Source of the DNA: a virus
Virus record (IMG/VR): IMGVR_UViG_3300042868_008480
Span: 1-27,496 of that record
DNA length: 27,496 nucleotides
Direction: 5' to 3' (one strand)
Position numbers and translations under genes: made by a program. Positions 8,703 to 14,413 of the stretch are shown here, in pieces. The notes below the pieces were generated by a model, which made no database searches, was not told the origin of the DNA, and saw nothing but the letters and a program-made list of their open reading frames with translations. How positions within the stretch are numbered: the stretch's first letter is position 1; each line of letters begins with the position of its first letter.

Positions 8703-8940
8703 TGTTATGTTTTTTGATTGTTAGTAAAGCTTTAATTTTCTTTTCGTGGTATTCGTCATCAATTGGATTAGCCATAGCTAACTCGATTAACGAATTTAAC
8801 AACTCCTGCTTTTCGGATTCGAGTTATTTGACCGCGAATTGTACACCCGCCTCAAAACCGTTTCCGAAATATGCGTTTTCACCTATTCGCTGATAGGATT
8901 CATTACACGCATCTGCTATTTTATCTTCGTCTATTTTCAT
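8692..8940 (-). pseudogene. Small gene interrupted by an in-frame TAA
   Basis: From ATG at 8940 the frame runs 38 codons (MKIDEDKIADACNESYQRIG...FAVK) to TAA at 8826-8824. Beyond that stop the same frame stays open for 43 more codons (LESEKQELLNSLIELAMANP ... LLTIKKHNNGI) to TAA at 8694-8692. The continuation is helical, has the composition of the flanking genes and ends across the next start, as an operon gene should. One change, for instance CAA to TAA, would explain this. Readthrough or a sequencing error are alternatives. The gene follows repeated leader motif B and has no known function. Confidence 0.6.
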
Positions 8941-8980
8941 AATTTATGCGCGTTACAGTCGCTCCCCTGATTTAGTTATA
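8941..8980 (-). repeat. Repeated leader motif B, copy 1
   Basis: On the minus strand this stretch (TATAACTAAATCAGGGGAGC, then GACTGTAACGCGCATAAATT) runs directly into the ATG at 8940. It closely matches 14633-14676 on the plus strand, which also ends directly before a start codon. The shared core AATCAGGGG.GCGACTGTAACGCGCAT can form a short hairpin with loop ACTGTAA. It also overlaps the stop codon of the upstream gene in both copies. Confidence 0.7.
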
Positions 8981-9362
8981 TGTTATTTTGAAGTTTATTC
9001 AGTTTTTCAACCGTAGAATTAAAATTTACTACTCTATAAAACAAAGGGTTCATAAGAAAAAATGAAATTTCACGAATAAACTCAATGACCTTTTCGTTAT
9101 CTTCGTGCCTAACCAAGCATTGTAATATTTTCGTTGCTAAATGACCGTGATCGAAATAAGCATCTTCTAATATGTTTCTAAGCGTTTGCGAAATCCGATC
9201 CTTATACATTTTCTCTATGTAAACATCAACTCCAAGTTCTTTGAATTGGATAAATGCCTGATCAACTGTGTGCGATTTTTCAGTGATATTCATTTTGGAA
9301 GCAATGTTTTGAAATATGATAATGGGGTATTGATTTAATCCTGTTGTGTTTGCTATGCTCAT
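8976..9362 (-). CDS. Hypothetical helical protein
   Basis: A 128-residue, mostly helical protein beginning MSIANTTGLNQYPIIIFQNI. No signal peptide, cysteine motif or catalytic signature was seen. The C-terminal half (KVIEFIREISFFLMNPLFYR) has a moderately hydrophobic helix probably too polar to span a membrane. It is the first gene downstream of a box-type promoter at 9386-9433 and may be co-transcribed with all genes down to 7930. No family recognised. Confidence 0.65.
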   Translation of the reverse strand: MSIANTTGLNQYPIIIFQNIASKMNITEKSHTVDQAFIQFKELGVDVYIEKMYKDRISQTLRNILEDAYFDHGHLATKILQCLVRHEDNEKVIEFIREISFFLMNPLFYRVVNFNSTVEKLNKLQNNI

Positions 9363-9385
9363 AATCTTTCCGTTTTTGTTATACC

Positions 9386-9453
9386 CAAAGATACTTACAT
9401 CAACCGTCTTAAATAAAACTTTGTGATAGGCGGTGATTAATCGTTTTTAATGG
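9386..9453 (-). promoter_or_regulatory. Box-controlled promoter (site 2), leftward
   Basis: The minus strand reads CCGCCTATCACAA at 9433-9421, then exactly 27 bp, then TATCTTTG at 9393-9386; the ATG follows at 9362. There is no TTTG near -33. A weak second box (CCATTAAAAACGA, 9453-9441) sits 20 bp further upstream and lies within the end of the preceding gene. Confidence 0.65.
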
Positions 9454-9643
9454 TAATTAGGTAAAATCTACCAAACTGCTCTACATCTTCTGCTCCTAGC
9501 CATTTTAAATGGCTTGATAGTTTTCGGTTGGAATGATCGGTGTCGAATTGCTTTAATCTTATTACATCGGCTAGATAACGCTGAACTAACTGGTACGTTT
9601 TACCAGTTAGTTCACAGTATTCTTGGGGGGTTATTTGTTTCAT
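9437..9643 (-). CDS. Small putative helix-turn-helix protein
   Basis: A 68-residue protein whose N-terminus (ITPQEYCELTGKTYQLVQRY) resembles the recognition part of small MerR/excisionase-type winged-helix proteins: a helix, a short turn and a second helix beginning around residue 15. The rest is too short to define a family. The start ATG overlaps the stop of the upstream 56-residue gene (ATGA). A DNA-binding regulator is a reasonable guess and it is a candidate for the factor reading the repeated boxes, but no evidence links the two. Confidence 0.6.
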   Translation of the reverse strand: MKQITPQEYCELTGKTYQLVQRYLADVIRLKQFDTDHSNRKLSSHLKWLGAEDVEQFGRFYLITIKND

Positions 9644-9810
9644 TTTGCGTCTTTTAAAGCGTTAGTTAAGCAAGTGTATCTACCGATGTGTCTACCGTTT
9701 TTAGATAAAATTACAGGTGCCGTTCTTAAATGCTGAGTTGCTGAACTGTGAACAAATTGAAACTTATATCCTTTTTGTTCCGCCTTTGATTGTTTTTCGT
9801 CGTTTGTCAT
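9640..9810 (-). CDS. Small basic hypothetical protein (56 aa)
   Basis: ATG at 9810 to TGA at 9642-9640 encodes 56 residues beginning MTNDEKQSKAEQKGYKFQFV. It is basic, with a His/Arg-rich middle (KNGRHIGRYTCLTNALKDAK). The stop overlaps the next start (ATGA), supporting real translation. No family recognised. Confidence 0.6.
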   Translation of the reverse strand: MTNDEKQSKAEQKGYKFQFVHSSATQHLRTAPVILSKNGRHIGRYTCLTNALKDAK

Positions 9811-9835
9811 GATTTCCTGTTTTTATAGTTTTTAA

Positions 9836-10138
9836 TTAAATGATTGCTGACCATTGTTGGTTAGGTGCTTGTGATTTCAATCTAGCTGTCATTGCGTCGA
9901 ATGCTTCAACGTTAGAATGATTGAAGTAGACATCACCCATAACGAAAGGCAAAACATTAGATGCTTTATTTGCGCTTTTGCAATTATTGTTAATCATTCC
10001 CTGCATAACTTCAACCATGAAATCTTTAACCGTAACACCGTCGAAGAACTGCTCAGATGATAATTGGTTGTATTTCGCGATAACAGTTTCTTTGTTTTCA
10101 GTTAACCAAGCTTTCAATTCAAATTTTGCAGTTGCCAT
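9836..10138 (-). CDS. Hypothetical protein, first gene of leftward block
   Basis: I take the ATG at 10138 (MATAKFELKAWLTENKETVI, 100 residues). The frame extends upstream, but the -7 element TATATTTG (10174-10167) lies inside that extension, so a longer product is unlikely. The protein is mostly helical, with a conserved-looking segment around VTVKDFMVEVMQGMINNN. It is the promoter-proximal gene and its promoter contains a perfect 16-bp palindrome, so autoregulation by this protein or the HTH protein downstream is possible. The function is unknown. Confidence 0.65.
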   Translation of the reverse strand: MATAKFELKAWLTENKETVIAKYNQLSSEQFFDGVTVKDFMVEVMQGMINNNCKSANKASNVLPFVMGDVYFNHSNVEAFDAMTARLKSQAPNQQWSAII

Positions 10139-10166
10139 AATCGTTTGTTTTTCGTTTTGTATAGAA

Positions 10167-10235
10167 CAAATATAGGTGGTTGTTTTAAAACAACAATACA
10201 CAAAATGATGAACGGTTGTAGAAAAGTATAAACGG
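10167..10235 (-). promoter_or_regulatory. Box-controlled promoter (site 3) with 16-bp palindrome
   Basis: The minus strand reads CCGTTTATACTTT (10235-10223), CCGTTCATCATTT (10215-10203; 20 bp between starts), 28 bp, then TATATTTG (10174-10167). Between the box and the -7 element lies GTTGTTTTAAAACAAC (10179-10194), a perfect 16-bp palindrome positioned like a repressor operator. On the plus strand a weaker TAAATTAG (10242-10249) may drive the rightward gene at 10266. Confidence 0.65.
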
Positions 10236-10265
10236 TTTTTGTAAATTAGCCGAAAATCCTTTGAT

Positions 10266-10439
10266 ATGCCAAAGACAATTAAATACAAGGACAACAGCGG
10301 GGTGATTCAGACGGTCGGGTTTGATTCAAGTTACCCCGTTGAAGTAGAAACGAATGCCGATACTGAGTGGACATTAAAAACTACTGATCCATTAGGCACT
10401 GATACCTCAAATTGGATCGGGCGTAAACCAAAGAAATAA
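10266..10439 (+). CDS. Small hypothetical protein (57 aa)
   Basis: ATG at 10266 to TAA at 10437-10439 encodes 57 residues (MPKTIKYKDNSGVIQTVGFD...). It looks beta-rich and ends in a basic tail (GRKPKK). The next gene starts three bases after its stop, which supports an operon with the membrane proteins downstream. The divergent region at 10167-10249 supplies the promoter. No family recognised. Confidence 0.6.
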   Translation: MPKTIKYKDNSGVIQTVGFDSSYPVEVETNADTEWTLKTTDPLGTDTSNWIGRKPKK

Positions 10440-10441
10440 GA

Positions 10442-10804
10442 ATGAAGAGTTGGTATCTTGACGTTCTTATTGGTTGGGTAAGTGTAATCGGTGTGTTGCT
10501 GATTAACATTGCTTTTATTGGCTTCGATCCGAACACTTCACCATATACCGAAAGCAACGATTTTTGTTTCAATATTGAGGCGATTGGAAATTTCTTTTGC
10601 TCGGGTTCACTTTGCTATTTTATTTCAGTTGGACGAGTGCCGTTGATAGGTAAGATAGGAGCTACATTGTTTGCGAGCGGTTACGCTATGAACTTAGTGA
10701 AAGAATTGATCGGGCTTAATGTTGATGCATCTTTTATTCAGATACTATTCTATTTAGCAACCACTATTTTAGTTTTATATGTCGCCAATTCAAGACGTGA
10801 ATAG
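10442..10804 (+). CDS. Multi-pass membrane protein, possible holin
   Basis: A 120-residue protein with a strongly hydrophobic N-terminal segment (residues about 5-28, DVLIGWVSVIGVLLINIAFI), one or two weaker segments in the middle and a C-terminal one (about 98-115, SFIQILFYLATTILVLYVAN) followed by a basic end. Three to four membrane passes are plausible. Together with the single-pass protein that overlaps it by 26 bp, it could form a lysis cassette. No endolysin was recognised nearby, so holin remains tentative. Confidence 0.6.
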   Translation: MKSWYLDVLIGWVSVIGVLLINIAFIGFDPNTSPYTESNDFCFNIEAIGNFFCSGSLCYFISVGRVPLIGKIGATLFASGYAMNLVKELIGLNVDASFIQILFYLATTILVLYVANSRRE

Positions 10805-11069
10805 ACCTACGGGTTCTTTTAAGATTGATTCAATTATTCAGATAGCAAATAGCAGGGTTGTTGGTTTGATAGTGCTTTTAGTTACTGCTTATGCGTTCTA
10901 TTCATGGATTAATGAGGATCGCATACAGGATAAGAAAGACCGTGAACAATCGCGTGTTGAGAGCTTGCAATGTAATGAGCAGTTGATTAGAGTTTTGCTT
11001 AACCAAGTTGAAGAAAATACCAACACGAATAAACAAATTTTAAAGTATCTCGAAAAGAACGATAAATAA
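10779..11069 (+). CDS. Single-pass membrane protein with coiled-coil tail
   Basis: A 96-residue protein: a short cytoplasm-like N-terminus, one membrane helix at about residues 28-44 (VVGLIVLLVTAYAFYSWI), then a charged, Gln/Asn/Glu-rich helical region likely to form a coiled coil. This topology resembles inner-membrane spanins and some small holins. It starts inside the preceding membrane gene and is followed by two tandem terminators, so it ends this short transcript. The lysis role is inferred from topology and neighbour only. Confidence 0.65.
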   Translation: MSPIQDVNRPTGSFKIDSIIQIANSRVVGLIVLLVTAYAFYSWINEDRIQDKKDREQSRVESLQCNEQLIRVLLNQVEENTNTNKQILKYLEKNDK

Positions 11070-11081
11070 CCCTACCTTTAC

Positions 11082-11143
11082 GAGCCTTTTGGCTCTTTCA
11101 TACTTTCGTTTAAAGTGCTTTCGTAATTGGAGGCACTTTTTTT
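11082..11143 (+). terminator. Two tandem intrinsic terminators
   Basis: GAGCC-TTTT-GGCTC (11082-11095) is followed by TTT. AAAGTGC (11112-11118) pairs with GCACTTT (11133-11139), followed by a run of T to 11143. They end the 10266-11069 transcript, and a new -7 element starts only two bases later. Confidence 0.8.
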
Positions 11144-11144
11144 G

Positions 11145-11265
11145 TACATTTGTAATGTCATTAACCTTGACCAGTTGGTTTTTTGTCGGTGAAACGAAAT
11201 CAAAATCTGGTGGTTTGACTCTTTTTATAGAGCAGATTTAAGCCCCCGTTAAAAGGGGCTTTTTT
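11145..11265 (+). ncRNA. Short promoter-terminator unit; possible small RNA or 28-aa ORF
   Basis: TACATTTG at 11145-11152 starts a short unit that ends at a strong terminator, AAGCCCC (11240-11246) paired with GGGGCTT (11255-11261), followed by TTTT. A 28-codon ORF (ATG 11155, MSLTLTSWFFVGETKSKSGG..., TAA 11239-11241) begins two bases after the -7 element and ends in the hairpin, so either a leaderless micro-gene or an RNA is possible. It converges on the 57-residue gene at 11238-11411. The -33 match is weak. Confidence 0.4.
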
Positions 11266-11411
11266 GTTTTGTATCGTTTATGAAATTCAAATCCACCACA
11301 GTTTATACAAGAATGCAACTCTAAATCAATTTCATCTTCACTTACTGAACTTGTAAAGTTTGATAGATTGCATTCGTTGCATACCCATTCAAAGTCATTA
11401 TTTTCTTCCAT
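11238..11411 (-). CDS. Small zinc-ribbon-like protein (57 aa)
   Basis: ATG at 11411 to TAA at 11240-11238 encodes 57 residues. It has CNEC at residues 11-14 and CINC at 35-38, two CxxC knuckles 20 residues apart, typical of a small zinc ribbon. Zinc ribbons in phages serve in DNA, RNA or protein binding. The last codons lie within the convergent terminator hairpin. It is the last of four small leftward genes from the promoter at 11964-12031. The exact role is unknown. Confidence 0.65.
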   Translation of the reverse strand: MEENNDFEWVCNECNLSNFTSSVSEDEIDLELHSCINCGGFEFHKRYKTKKPLLTGA

Positions 11412-11441
11412 ATCTTTTTTGTTAGTCGTGGATTGAGCCGA

Positions 11442-11633
11442 TTACTTCGATTCTGCTCCAATTTTTTCTAGCAACGCATCGATTGTAAAAAATTGGATCA
11501 CAGTATCAATGTCGAATTGCTCTAAAATTGAATCTGAATTAATCGCTGTGATATCAAGATCAATTGATCTATAACCGTTCGGGCTTATTTCAACTCCTTC
11601 ACACGATATTTTTAAACTTATTTCCTTACTCAT
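11442..11633 (-). CDS. Small hypothetical protein (63 aa)
   Basis: A 63-residue acidic protein beginning MSKEISLKISCEGVEISPNG. The first half looks like beta strands, the second helical (DTVIQFFTIDALLEKIGAES). It begins five bases after the stop of the 30-codon gene upstream and belongs to the four-gene leftward block. No family recognised. Confidence 0.55.
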   Translation of the reverse strand: MSKEISLKISCEGVEISPNGYRSIDLDITAINSDSILEQFDIDTVIQFFTIDALLEKIGAESK

Positions 11634-11638
11634 GTTTT

Positions 11639-11731
11639 TTAATTTAGATTAATTGCTTTTTTATCGGAAGTCCACTGAACGCTATCGCCTACTTTTTTAC
11701 TTGATGAATAATTTATGGCTATTTCACTCAT
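11639..11731 (-). CDS. Micro-gene (30 aa)
   Basis: ATG at 11731 to TAA at 11641-11639 encodes 30 residues (MSEIAINYSSSKKVGDSVQW...). It overlaps the end of the upstream gene by eight bases and fills the gap to the next gene completely, which supports translation. It is too short to assign. Confidence 0.45.
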   Translation of the reverse strand: MSEIAINYSSSKKVGDSVQWTSDKKAINLN

Positions 11732-11948
11732 CGTTCAGTTGTTTTAGAAGTTCGTCTGTCCACCGTATAGCAAGTTCAACACCTTGCTTTGAGTTGCTTA
11801 AATGACCATTAGGCGCATTTGCTATTAAACCCTGCATAGCTAAACCAGCGAAATGTTCACGCTTTGTTAAGCCGTTATAACTTCCTGAACCATCTTCAAA
11901 TTTGATTGGATTTACAGGATTAATTGGTTCTTTTCCTAGTTTACTCAT
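11724..11948 (-). CDS. Hypothetical protein, first gene of small leftward operon
   Basis: I choose ATG at 11948 (MSKLGKEPINPVNPIKFEDG, 74 residues). A TTG-initiated extension would start inside the -7 element TAACTTTG (11971-11964), so it is excluded. Residues 30-60 read REHFAGLAMQGLIANAPNGH, a pattern common in small phage proteins of unknown function (EhFA.mAmqGll.n), followed by a helix with WTDELLKQL. The leader would be about ten bases. Confidence 0.75.
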   Translation of the reverse strand: MSKLGKEPINPVNPIKFEDGSGSYNGLTKREHFAGLAMQGLIANAPNGHLSNSKQGVELAIRWTDELLKQLNDE

Positions 11949-11963
11949 ACTTTCAATTTTCCC

Positions 11964-12031
11964 CAAAGTTACGGTATAGCAATCGTTGACATCCGTTAAT
12001 GTGATGAGCGGTTGTAATAGATGATAAACGT
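11964..12031 (-). promoter_or_regulatory. Box-controlled promoter (site 4), leftward
   Basis: The minus strand reads ACGTTTATCATCT (12031-12019), CCGCTCATCACAT (12011-11999; 20 bp apart), exactly 27 bp, then TAACTTTG (11971-11964). No TTTG occurs at the -33 position. The distal box overlaps the spacer of the opposing promoter at 12012-12043, so binding could block that promoter. Confidence 0.65.
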
Positions 12032-12140
12032 TTATTACATTTGTATTGAATCAAAGTGATAATAACCGTACCCGAATAGCTTCCCGTAAGATCAGCGTTC
12101 GGGTCTTTTCTTAAATAAGAAGTTCGTTATTTAAGTTTTT
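12012..12140 (+). ncRNA. Small RNA unit: canonical promoter and double terminator
   Basis: TTG at 12012-12014, a 21-bp spacer and TACATTTG at 12036-12043 form a standard promoter. About 20 bases downstream ACCCGAA (12070-12076) pairs with TTCGGGT (12098-12104). Then CTTAAATAA (12110-12118) pairs perfectly with TTATTTAAG (12127-12135), followed by TTTTT. No credible ORF lies between. A transcript of about 90 bases with two hairpins is expected. From 12141 to 12236 I see only AT-rich DNA with a GCTTATT/AATAAGC inverted repeat and CGATTAAA twice (12182, 12191). Confidence 0.5.
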
Positions 12141-12214
12141 AGCTTATTTGGTTAAATATGTCAGAATAAGCATGGTTGTTTCGATTAAAACGATTAAATG
12201 ATATTTATTTAATT

Positions 12215-12308
12215 TTTGCATATTCAGAAAATTTCCTATCTTTGATGAAAGAACTTTGACAGATTTGAAAGTTAATAAATACCCCCGAGTTGGTGCTCGG
12301 GGTTTTTT
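12215..12308 (+). ncRNA. Small RNA unit: canonical promoter and terminator
   Basis: TTTG (12215-12218), an 18-bp spacer and TATCTTTG (12237-12244) are followed 38 bases later by CCCCGAG-TTGGTG-CTCGGGG (12283-12302) and TTTTTT. The predicted transcript is roughly 58 bases. The only ORF is ATGAAAGAACTTTGA (four codons). The strong terminator argues for a discrete product rather than a leader for the methyltransferase downstream. Confidence 0.5.
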
Positions 12309-12405
12309 GTTCCCAGTTTCGAACGCCCCTAATTTACAAATTATTTTCGTGATAAATCATTAGGAAGCGGATTTGAAAAATCCGTGTGTGCAAAGGCTTG
12401 TAGGG

Positions 12406-13272
12406 GCTATTTAACATAAAGTGACGTTATACGGCGTGGCGCGACCAAAGGAAGCCCATGTTGTATAACGGTATCGGGCTTGGCGAAGTTGCCGAACCGA
12501 AAAGCTAAATAGAAGTACAAATGTTTAAAATTAAGAACGAATGTTGATAGAAGAACAAAACGGCAATTTTGCCAAACCCGTGTTAGGTGCAGTGCCTTCT
12601 GTGGTGTATAATGAGGATTGTGTAGAGGTTTTAAAACGCTTTTCTGATAATCATTTTGACCTTGCAATAGTTGACCCACCTTATGGCAATATTGATGCAA
12701 TAGGTTTAAGTGATAACAAAAAGAAAGGCAAGCAAGCGACTAAAAGAAAAGGTTATCACTTATTTGAAAATATTGCACCTGATAATGAATACTACTACCA
12801 ATTAGAAAGAGTATCTAAAAATCAAATCGTTTGGGGTGGTAATTTTTTAGGGCTTTGCGGTGGTGTAATTGTGTGGCAAAAAAATGGAACTGCATTTGGT
12901 GAAGCGGAGGTTGCAATTTGCTCAACGCATAAAAGTGTAAAGGTTTTTGAATATACTTGGAATGGTATGATACAACAGAATATGAAGGATAAAGAGATTA
13001 GAATACACCCAACTCAAAAACCTGTGGCACTTTACGAATGGATATTGCATAATTACGCAAAGCCAAACGATTTGATTTTAGATACACATTTAGGTTCAGG
13101 TAGTAGTCGTATTGCTTGCCATAAGATGGGATTCAACTTTACAGGAATAGAAATAGACCCAAAATATTATGAAGCACAAGAAAAGCGTTTTAAAGATTTT
13201 GTCAGCCAACTCCGAATGTTTTAGGGTGTCCGCTGGCATTGCAGCTAATGTTGACCTTTATGTTAATATAGC
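12406..13272. mobile_element. Candidate methyltransferase cassette bounded by imperfect inverted repeats
   Basis: The left end (12406-12431) reads GCTATTTAACATAAAGTGAC. The right end, read on the minus strand from 13272, is GCTATATTAACATAAAGGTC. They share GCTAT and an 11-bp exact TTAACATAAAG. The only gene between them is the methyltransferase. The left flank is also unusually structured: CGTTATAC pairs with a later GTATAACG, AAGCCC with GGGCTT, and it is more GC-rich than its surroundings. No transposase and no clear target duplication were seen, so this may be a gene cassette or a non-autonomous element. Confidence 0.45.
12541..13224 (+). CDS. DNA methyltransferase (amino-group type, beta order of motifs)
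   Basis: A 227-residue protein. Residues 24-49 read NEDCVEVLKRFSDNHFDLAI and end in VDPPYG, catalytic motif IV (DPPY) of N6-adenine or N4-cytosine methyltransferases. The AdoMet-binding motif I follows near the C-terminus (residues about 179-192, LDTHLGSGSSRIA). IV before I is the beta-class order. HPTQKP just before motif I is also typical of this class. It probably methylates phage DNA to resist host restriction; no partner endonuclease is present. It sits alone between inverted repeats and lacks the box-type promoter of its neighbours, consistent with separate acquisition. Confidence 0.9.
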   Translation: MLIEEQNGNFAKPVLGAVPSVVYNEDCVEVLKRFSDNHFDLAIVDPPYGNIDAIGLSDNKKKGKQATKRKGYHLFENIAPDNEYYYQLERVSKNQIVWGGNFLGLCGGVIVWQKNGTAFGEAEVAICSTHKSVKVFEYTWNGMIQQNMKDKEIRIHPTQKPVALYEWILHNYAKPNDLILDTHLGSGSSRIACHKMGFNFTGIEIDPKYYEAQEKRFKDFVSQLRMF

Positions 13273-13330
13273 TTGGCAACTATTCGAGCGTTAAGCTCGT
13301 TGTACAGGATGAGGTAAAATATAAAAATAA

Positions 13331-13398
13331 CCTTCCATCACATTATACAGCCGTTCGTCACATTCGGTACTTTCGTATAGTAAAACGCAATATATTTG
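13331..13398 (+). promoter_or_regulatory. Box-controlled promoter (site 5), rightward
   Basis: CCTTCCATCACAT (13331-13343) and CCGTTCGTCACAT (13351-13363) start exactly 20 bp apart. The second is followed by 27 bp and TATATTTG (13391-13398). The HNH gene starts at 13424. The rest of 13225-13330 has no gene: it holds the right repeat of the methyltransferase cassette and a CGAGC-GTTAA-GCTCG hairpin at 13285-13299. Confidence 0.65.
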
Positions 13399-13423
13399 CA
13401 TTGTAACCAAACGAGGTTTAATA

Positions 13424-13864
13424 ATGGAAAAAAGATTAAACGGCGATTGTATTGAGGTTTTTGGTTGTTCTACAAATGATGGATACCCAAGATATTCAGT
13501 CAACGGAGTTCTTGACTTTGGTCATAGGCATTCTTACAGACAACACTTTGGAGAAATACCAAAAGAAATGGTTGTGATGCACTCCTGCGATAACAGGTCT
13601 TGCGTAAACATAAATCACCTTTCATTAGGAACGATTCAAGATAACATAAAAGATCGAGACTTAAAAGGTAGAACAGCTAAGGGAGAGAAAAACGGTAGGT
13701 CTAAACTATCTGAAAAAGATGTTTTATCTATTTTAAAAAGCACAGATAGCAGTTGGAAGTTATCAAAATCTCTAAATGTAGACCCAAAGGTGATACGTGA
13801 TATTAGGGGTGGCAAAACATGGAGATATCTAACAAATATCATCCAACCGCCCATCAATGCCTAG
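13424..13864 (+). CDS. HNH homing endonuclease with C-terminal DNA-binding helices
   Basis: A 146-residue protein. Residues 50-70 read VVMHSCDNRSCVNINHLSLG, the compact HNH motif of phage homing nucleases (H53, the CDN..CVN knuckle, N-x-x-H at 62-65), which cuts DNA with a metal ion. Residues about 90-135 (KLSEKDVLSILKS ... LAKS-like SKSLNVDPKVIRDIRGGKTW) form a helix-turn-helix related to the DNA-binding modules often attached to such nucleases. It is free-standing; no interrupted gene is evident around it. It follows promoter site 5 and precedes a long structured non-coding stretch. Confidence 0.85.
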   Translation: MEKRLNGDCIEVFGCSTNDGYPRYSVNGVLDFGHRHSYRQHFGEIPKEMVVMHSCDNRSCVNINHLSLGTIQDNIKDRDLKGRTAKGEKNGRSKLSEKDVLSILKSTDSSWKLSKSLNVDPKVIRDIRGGKTWRYLTNIIQPPINA

Positions 13865-13869
13865 CGGTG

Positions 13870-14050
13870 TTGGTGGGGACGAGCTGAAAGCAACGGACTG
13901 TTAAACCGTAAGACTAGTTGTCTTTTGCTTATCAGTTCCCCTCAAAGCACTGAATCGCGATGAGGGGGCAAAATCCTGCCGAATAGGATATTAATTTAGT
14001 TATTCGGGTGGTGGTTAAACGGTAAGCGGGTGATTCTGCTTACCGTTACT
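13870..14050 (+). other. Structured non-coding stretch upstream of the 44-aa gene
   Basis: No ORF fits here, but several stems do. GGGGA (13875-13879) can pair with TCCCC (13936-13940), enclosing AAGCAA/TTGCTT and two hairpins, one with a tRNA-Asn-like seven-base loop CTGTTAA. CCGAATA (13979-13985) pairs with TATTCGG (14001-14007). AACGGTAAGC (14018-14027) pairs perfectly with GCTTACCGTT (14038-14047). A full tRNA cloverleaf does not form because no T arm follows. This may be a regulatory leader or an independent RNA. The folds were made by eye. Confidence 0.4.
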
Positions 14051-14084
14051 AAAAGAGGAAGTCGAAAATCTTATAGAGTAGGCG
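14051..14084 (+). repeat. Repeated leader motif A, copy 1
   Basis: AAAAGAGGAAGTCGAAAATC followed by TTATAGAGTAGGCG lies 19 bases before the ATG at 14104. It matches 14939-14974, which lies 21 bases before another start. AAGA can pair with TCTT here where the other copy has AGGA with TCCT, a compensatory pair change. GTC could then pair with the distal GGC as a pseudoknot. Confidence 0.6.
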
Positions 14085-14103
14085 AAATTAAAAACTAGTT
14101 ATC

Positions 14104-14238
14104 ATGAATAATGTGACTAAAAAACTTGAATGCTTGTTTGCTTGGAGCGATTTCTACAAACAGAATCAGCGTTGGGATGATTGGGCTAATACTCAACAAC
14201 AAATCGACGAGTTTAAGCGCAAGCATAACATCAAGTAA
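14104..14238 (+). CDS. Small hypothetical protein (44 aa)
   Basis: ATG at 14104 to TAA at 14236-14238 encodes MNNVTKKLECLFAWSDFYKQ and 24 more residues, rich in Trp, Gln and Lys. It probably forms two helices. The repeated leader motif A directly upstream supports expression. No family recognised. From 14239 to 14290 nothing further is visible. Confidence 0.55.
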   Translation: MNNVTKKLECLFAWSDFYKQNQRWDDWANTQQQIDEFKRKHNIK

Positions 14239-14290
14239 ATACTGCCGTGGTAAGCAGTTTTCAGTGAATAGTGATTTAGGTGGTTAGGTT

Positions 14291-14317
14291 AAAGGGAGGT
14301 TTCGGAACCTCCCTTTT
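14291..14317 (+). terminator. Strong intrinsic terminator
   Basis: AAAGGGAGGTT (14291-14301) pairs perfectly with AACCTCCCTTT (14306-14316) around a TCGG tetraloop, followed by T and AT-rich DNA. It separates the HNH transcript from the promoter region that begins eight bases later. Confidence 0.9.
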
Positions 14318-14324
14318 AAATTTA

Positions 14325-14392
14325 CCGCTTGTCAGTTTGTTTTGCCACTCATCATAAATTAAGTTCAAAACGGCTATAGTGCTATATCTTTG
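14325..14392 (+). promoter_or_regulatory. Box-controlled promoter (site 6), rightward
   Basis: CCGCTTGTCAGTT (14325-14337) and CCACTCATCATAA (14345-14357) start 20 bp apart. Then come 27 bp and TATCTTTG (14385-14392). No TTTG occurs at -33. The first gene starts at 14414. Confidence 0.7.
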
Positions 14393-14413
14393 CTGTATAC
14401 AAAACGAAAGGAT

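Noticed and set aside
8824-8826. Stop-codon reassignment (TAA read as sense)
   Set aside because: TAA ends many other genes in the window, including the same gene's own final stop, so a changed genetic code is not supported.
12182-12198. Iterons of a replication origin (CGATTAAA twice)
   Set aside because: Only two 8-bp copies in AT-rich DNA, away from the replication genes; too weak to annotate as an origin.
11082-12308. CRISPR or other repeat array
   Set aside because: The many hairpins here have unrelated sequences and irregular spacing; no direct repeat units are shared.
12407-12700. Leftward ORF of 97 codons over the methyltransferase start
   Set aside because: It lies antisense to a well-supported methyltransferase and has no promoter or protein-like composition.
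13874-13945. A tRNA-Asn gene (loop CTGTTAA with anticodon GTT)
   Set aside because: The anticodon arm fits except for one A-A mismatch, but there is no T arm with TTCRANY and no normal acceptor stem, so a functional tRNA is not supported.
13424-14050. Group I intron carrying the HNH gene
   Set aside because: No recognisable P, Q, R and S core elements and no split host gene on either side.
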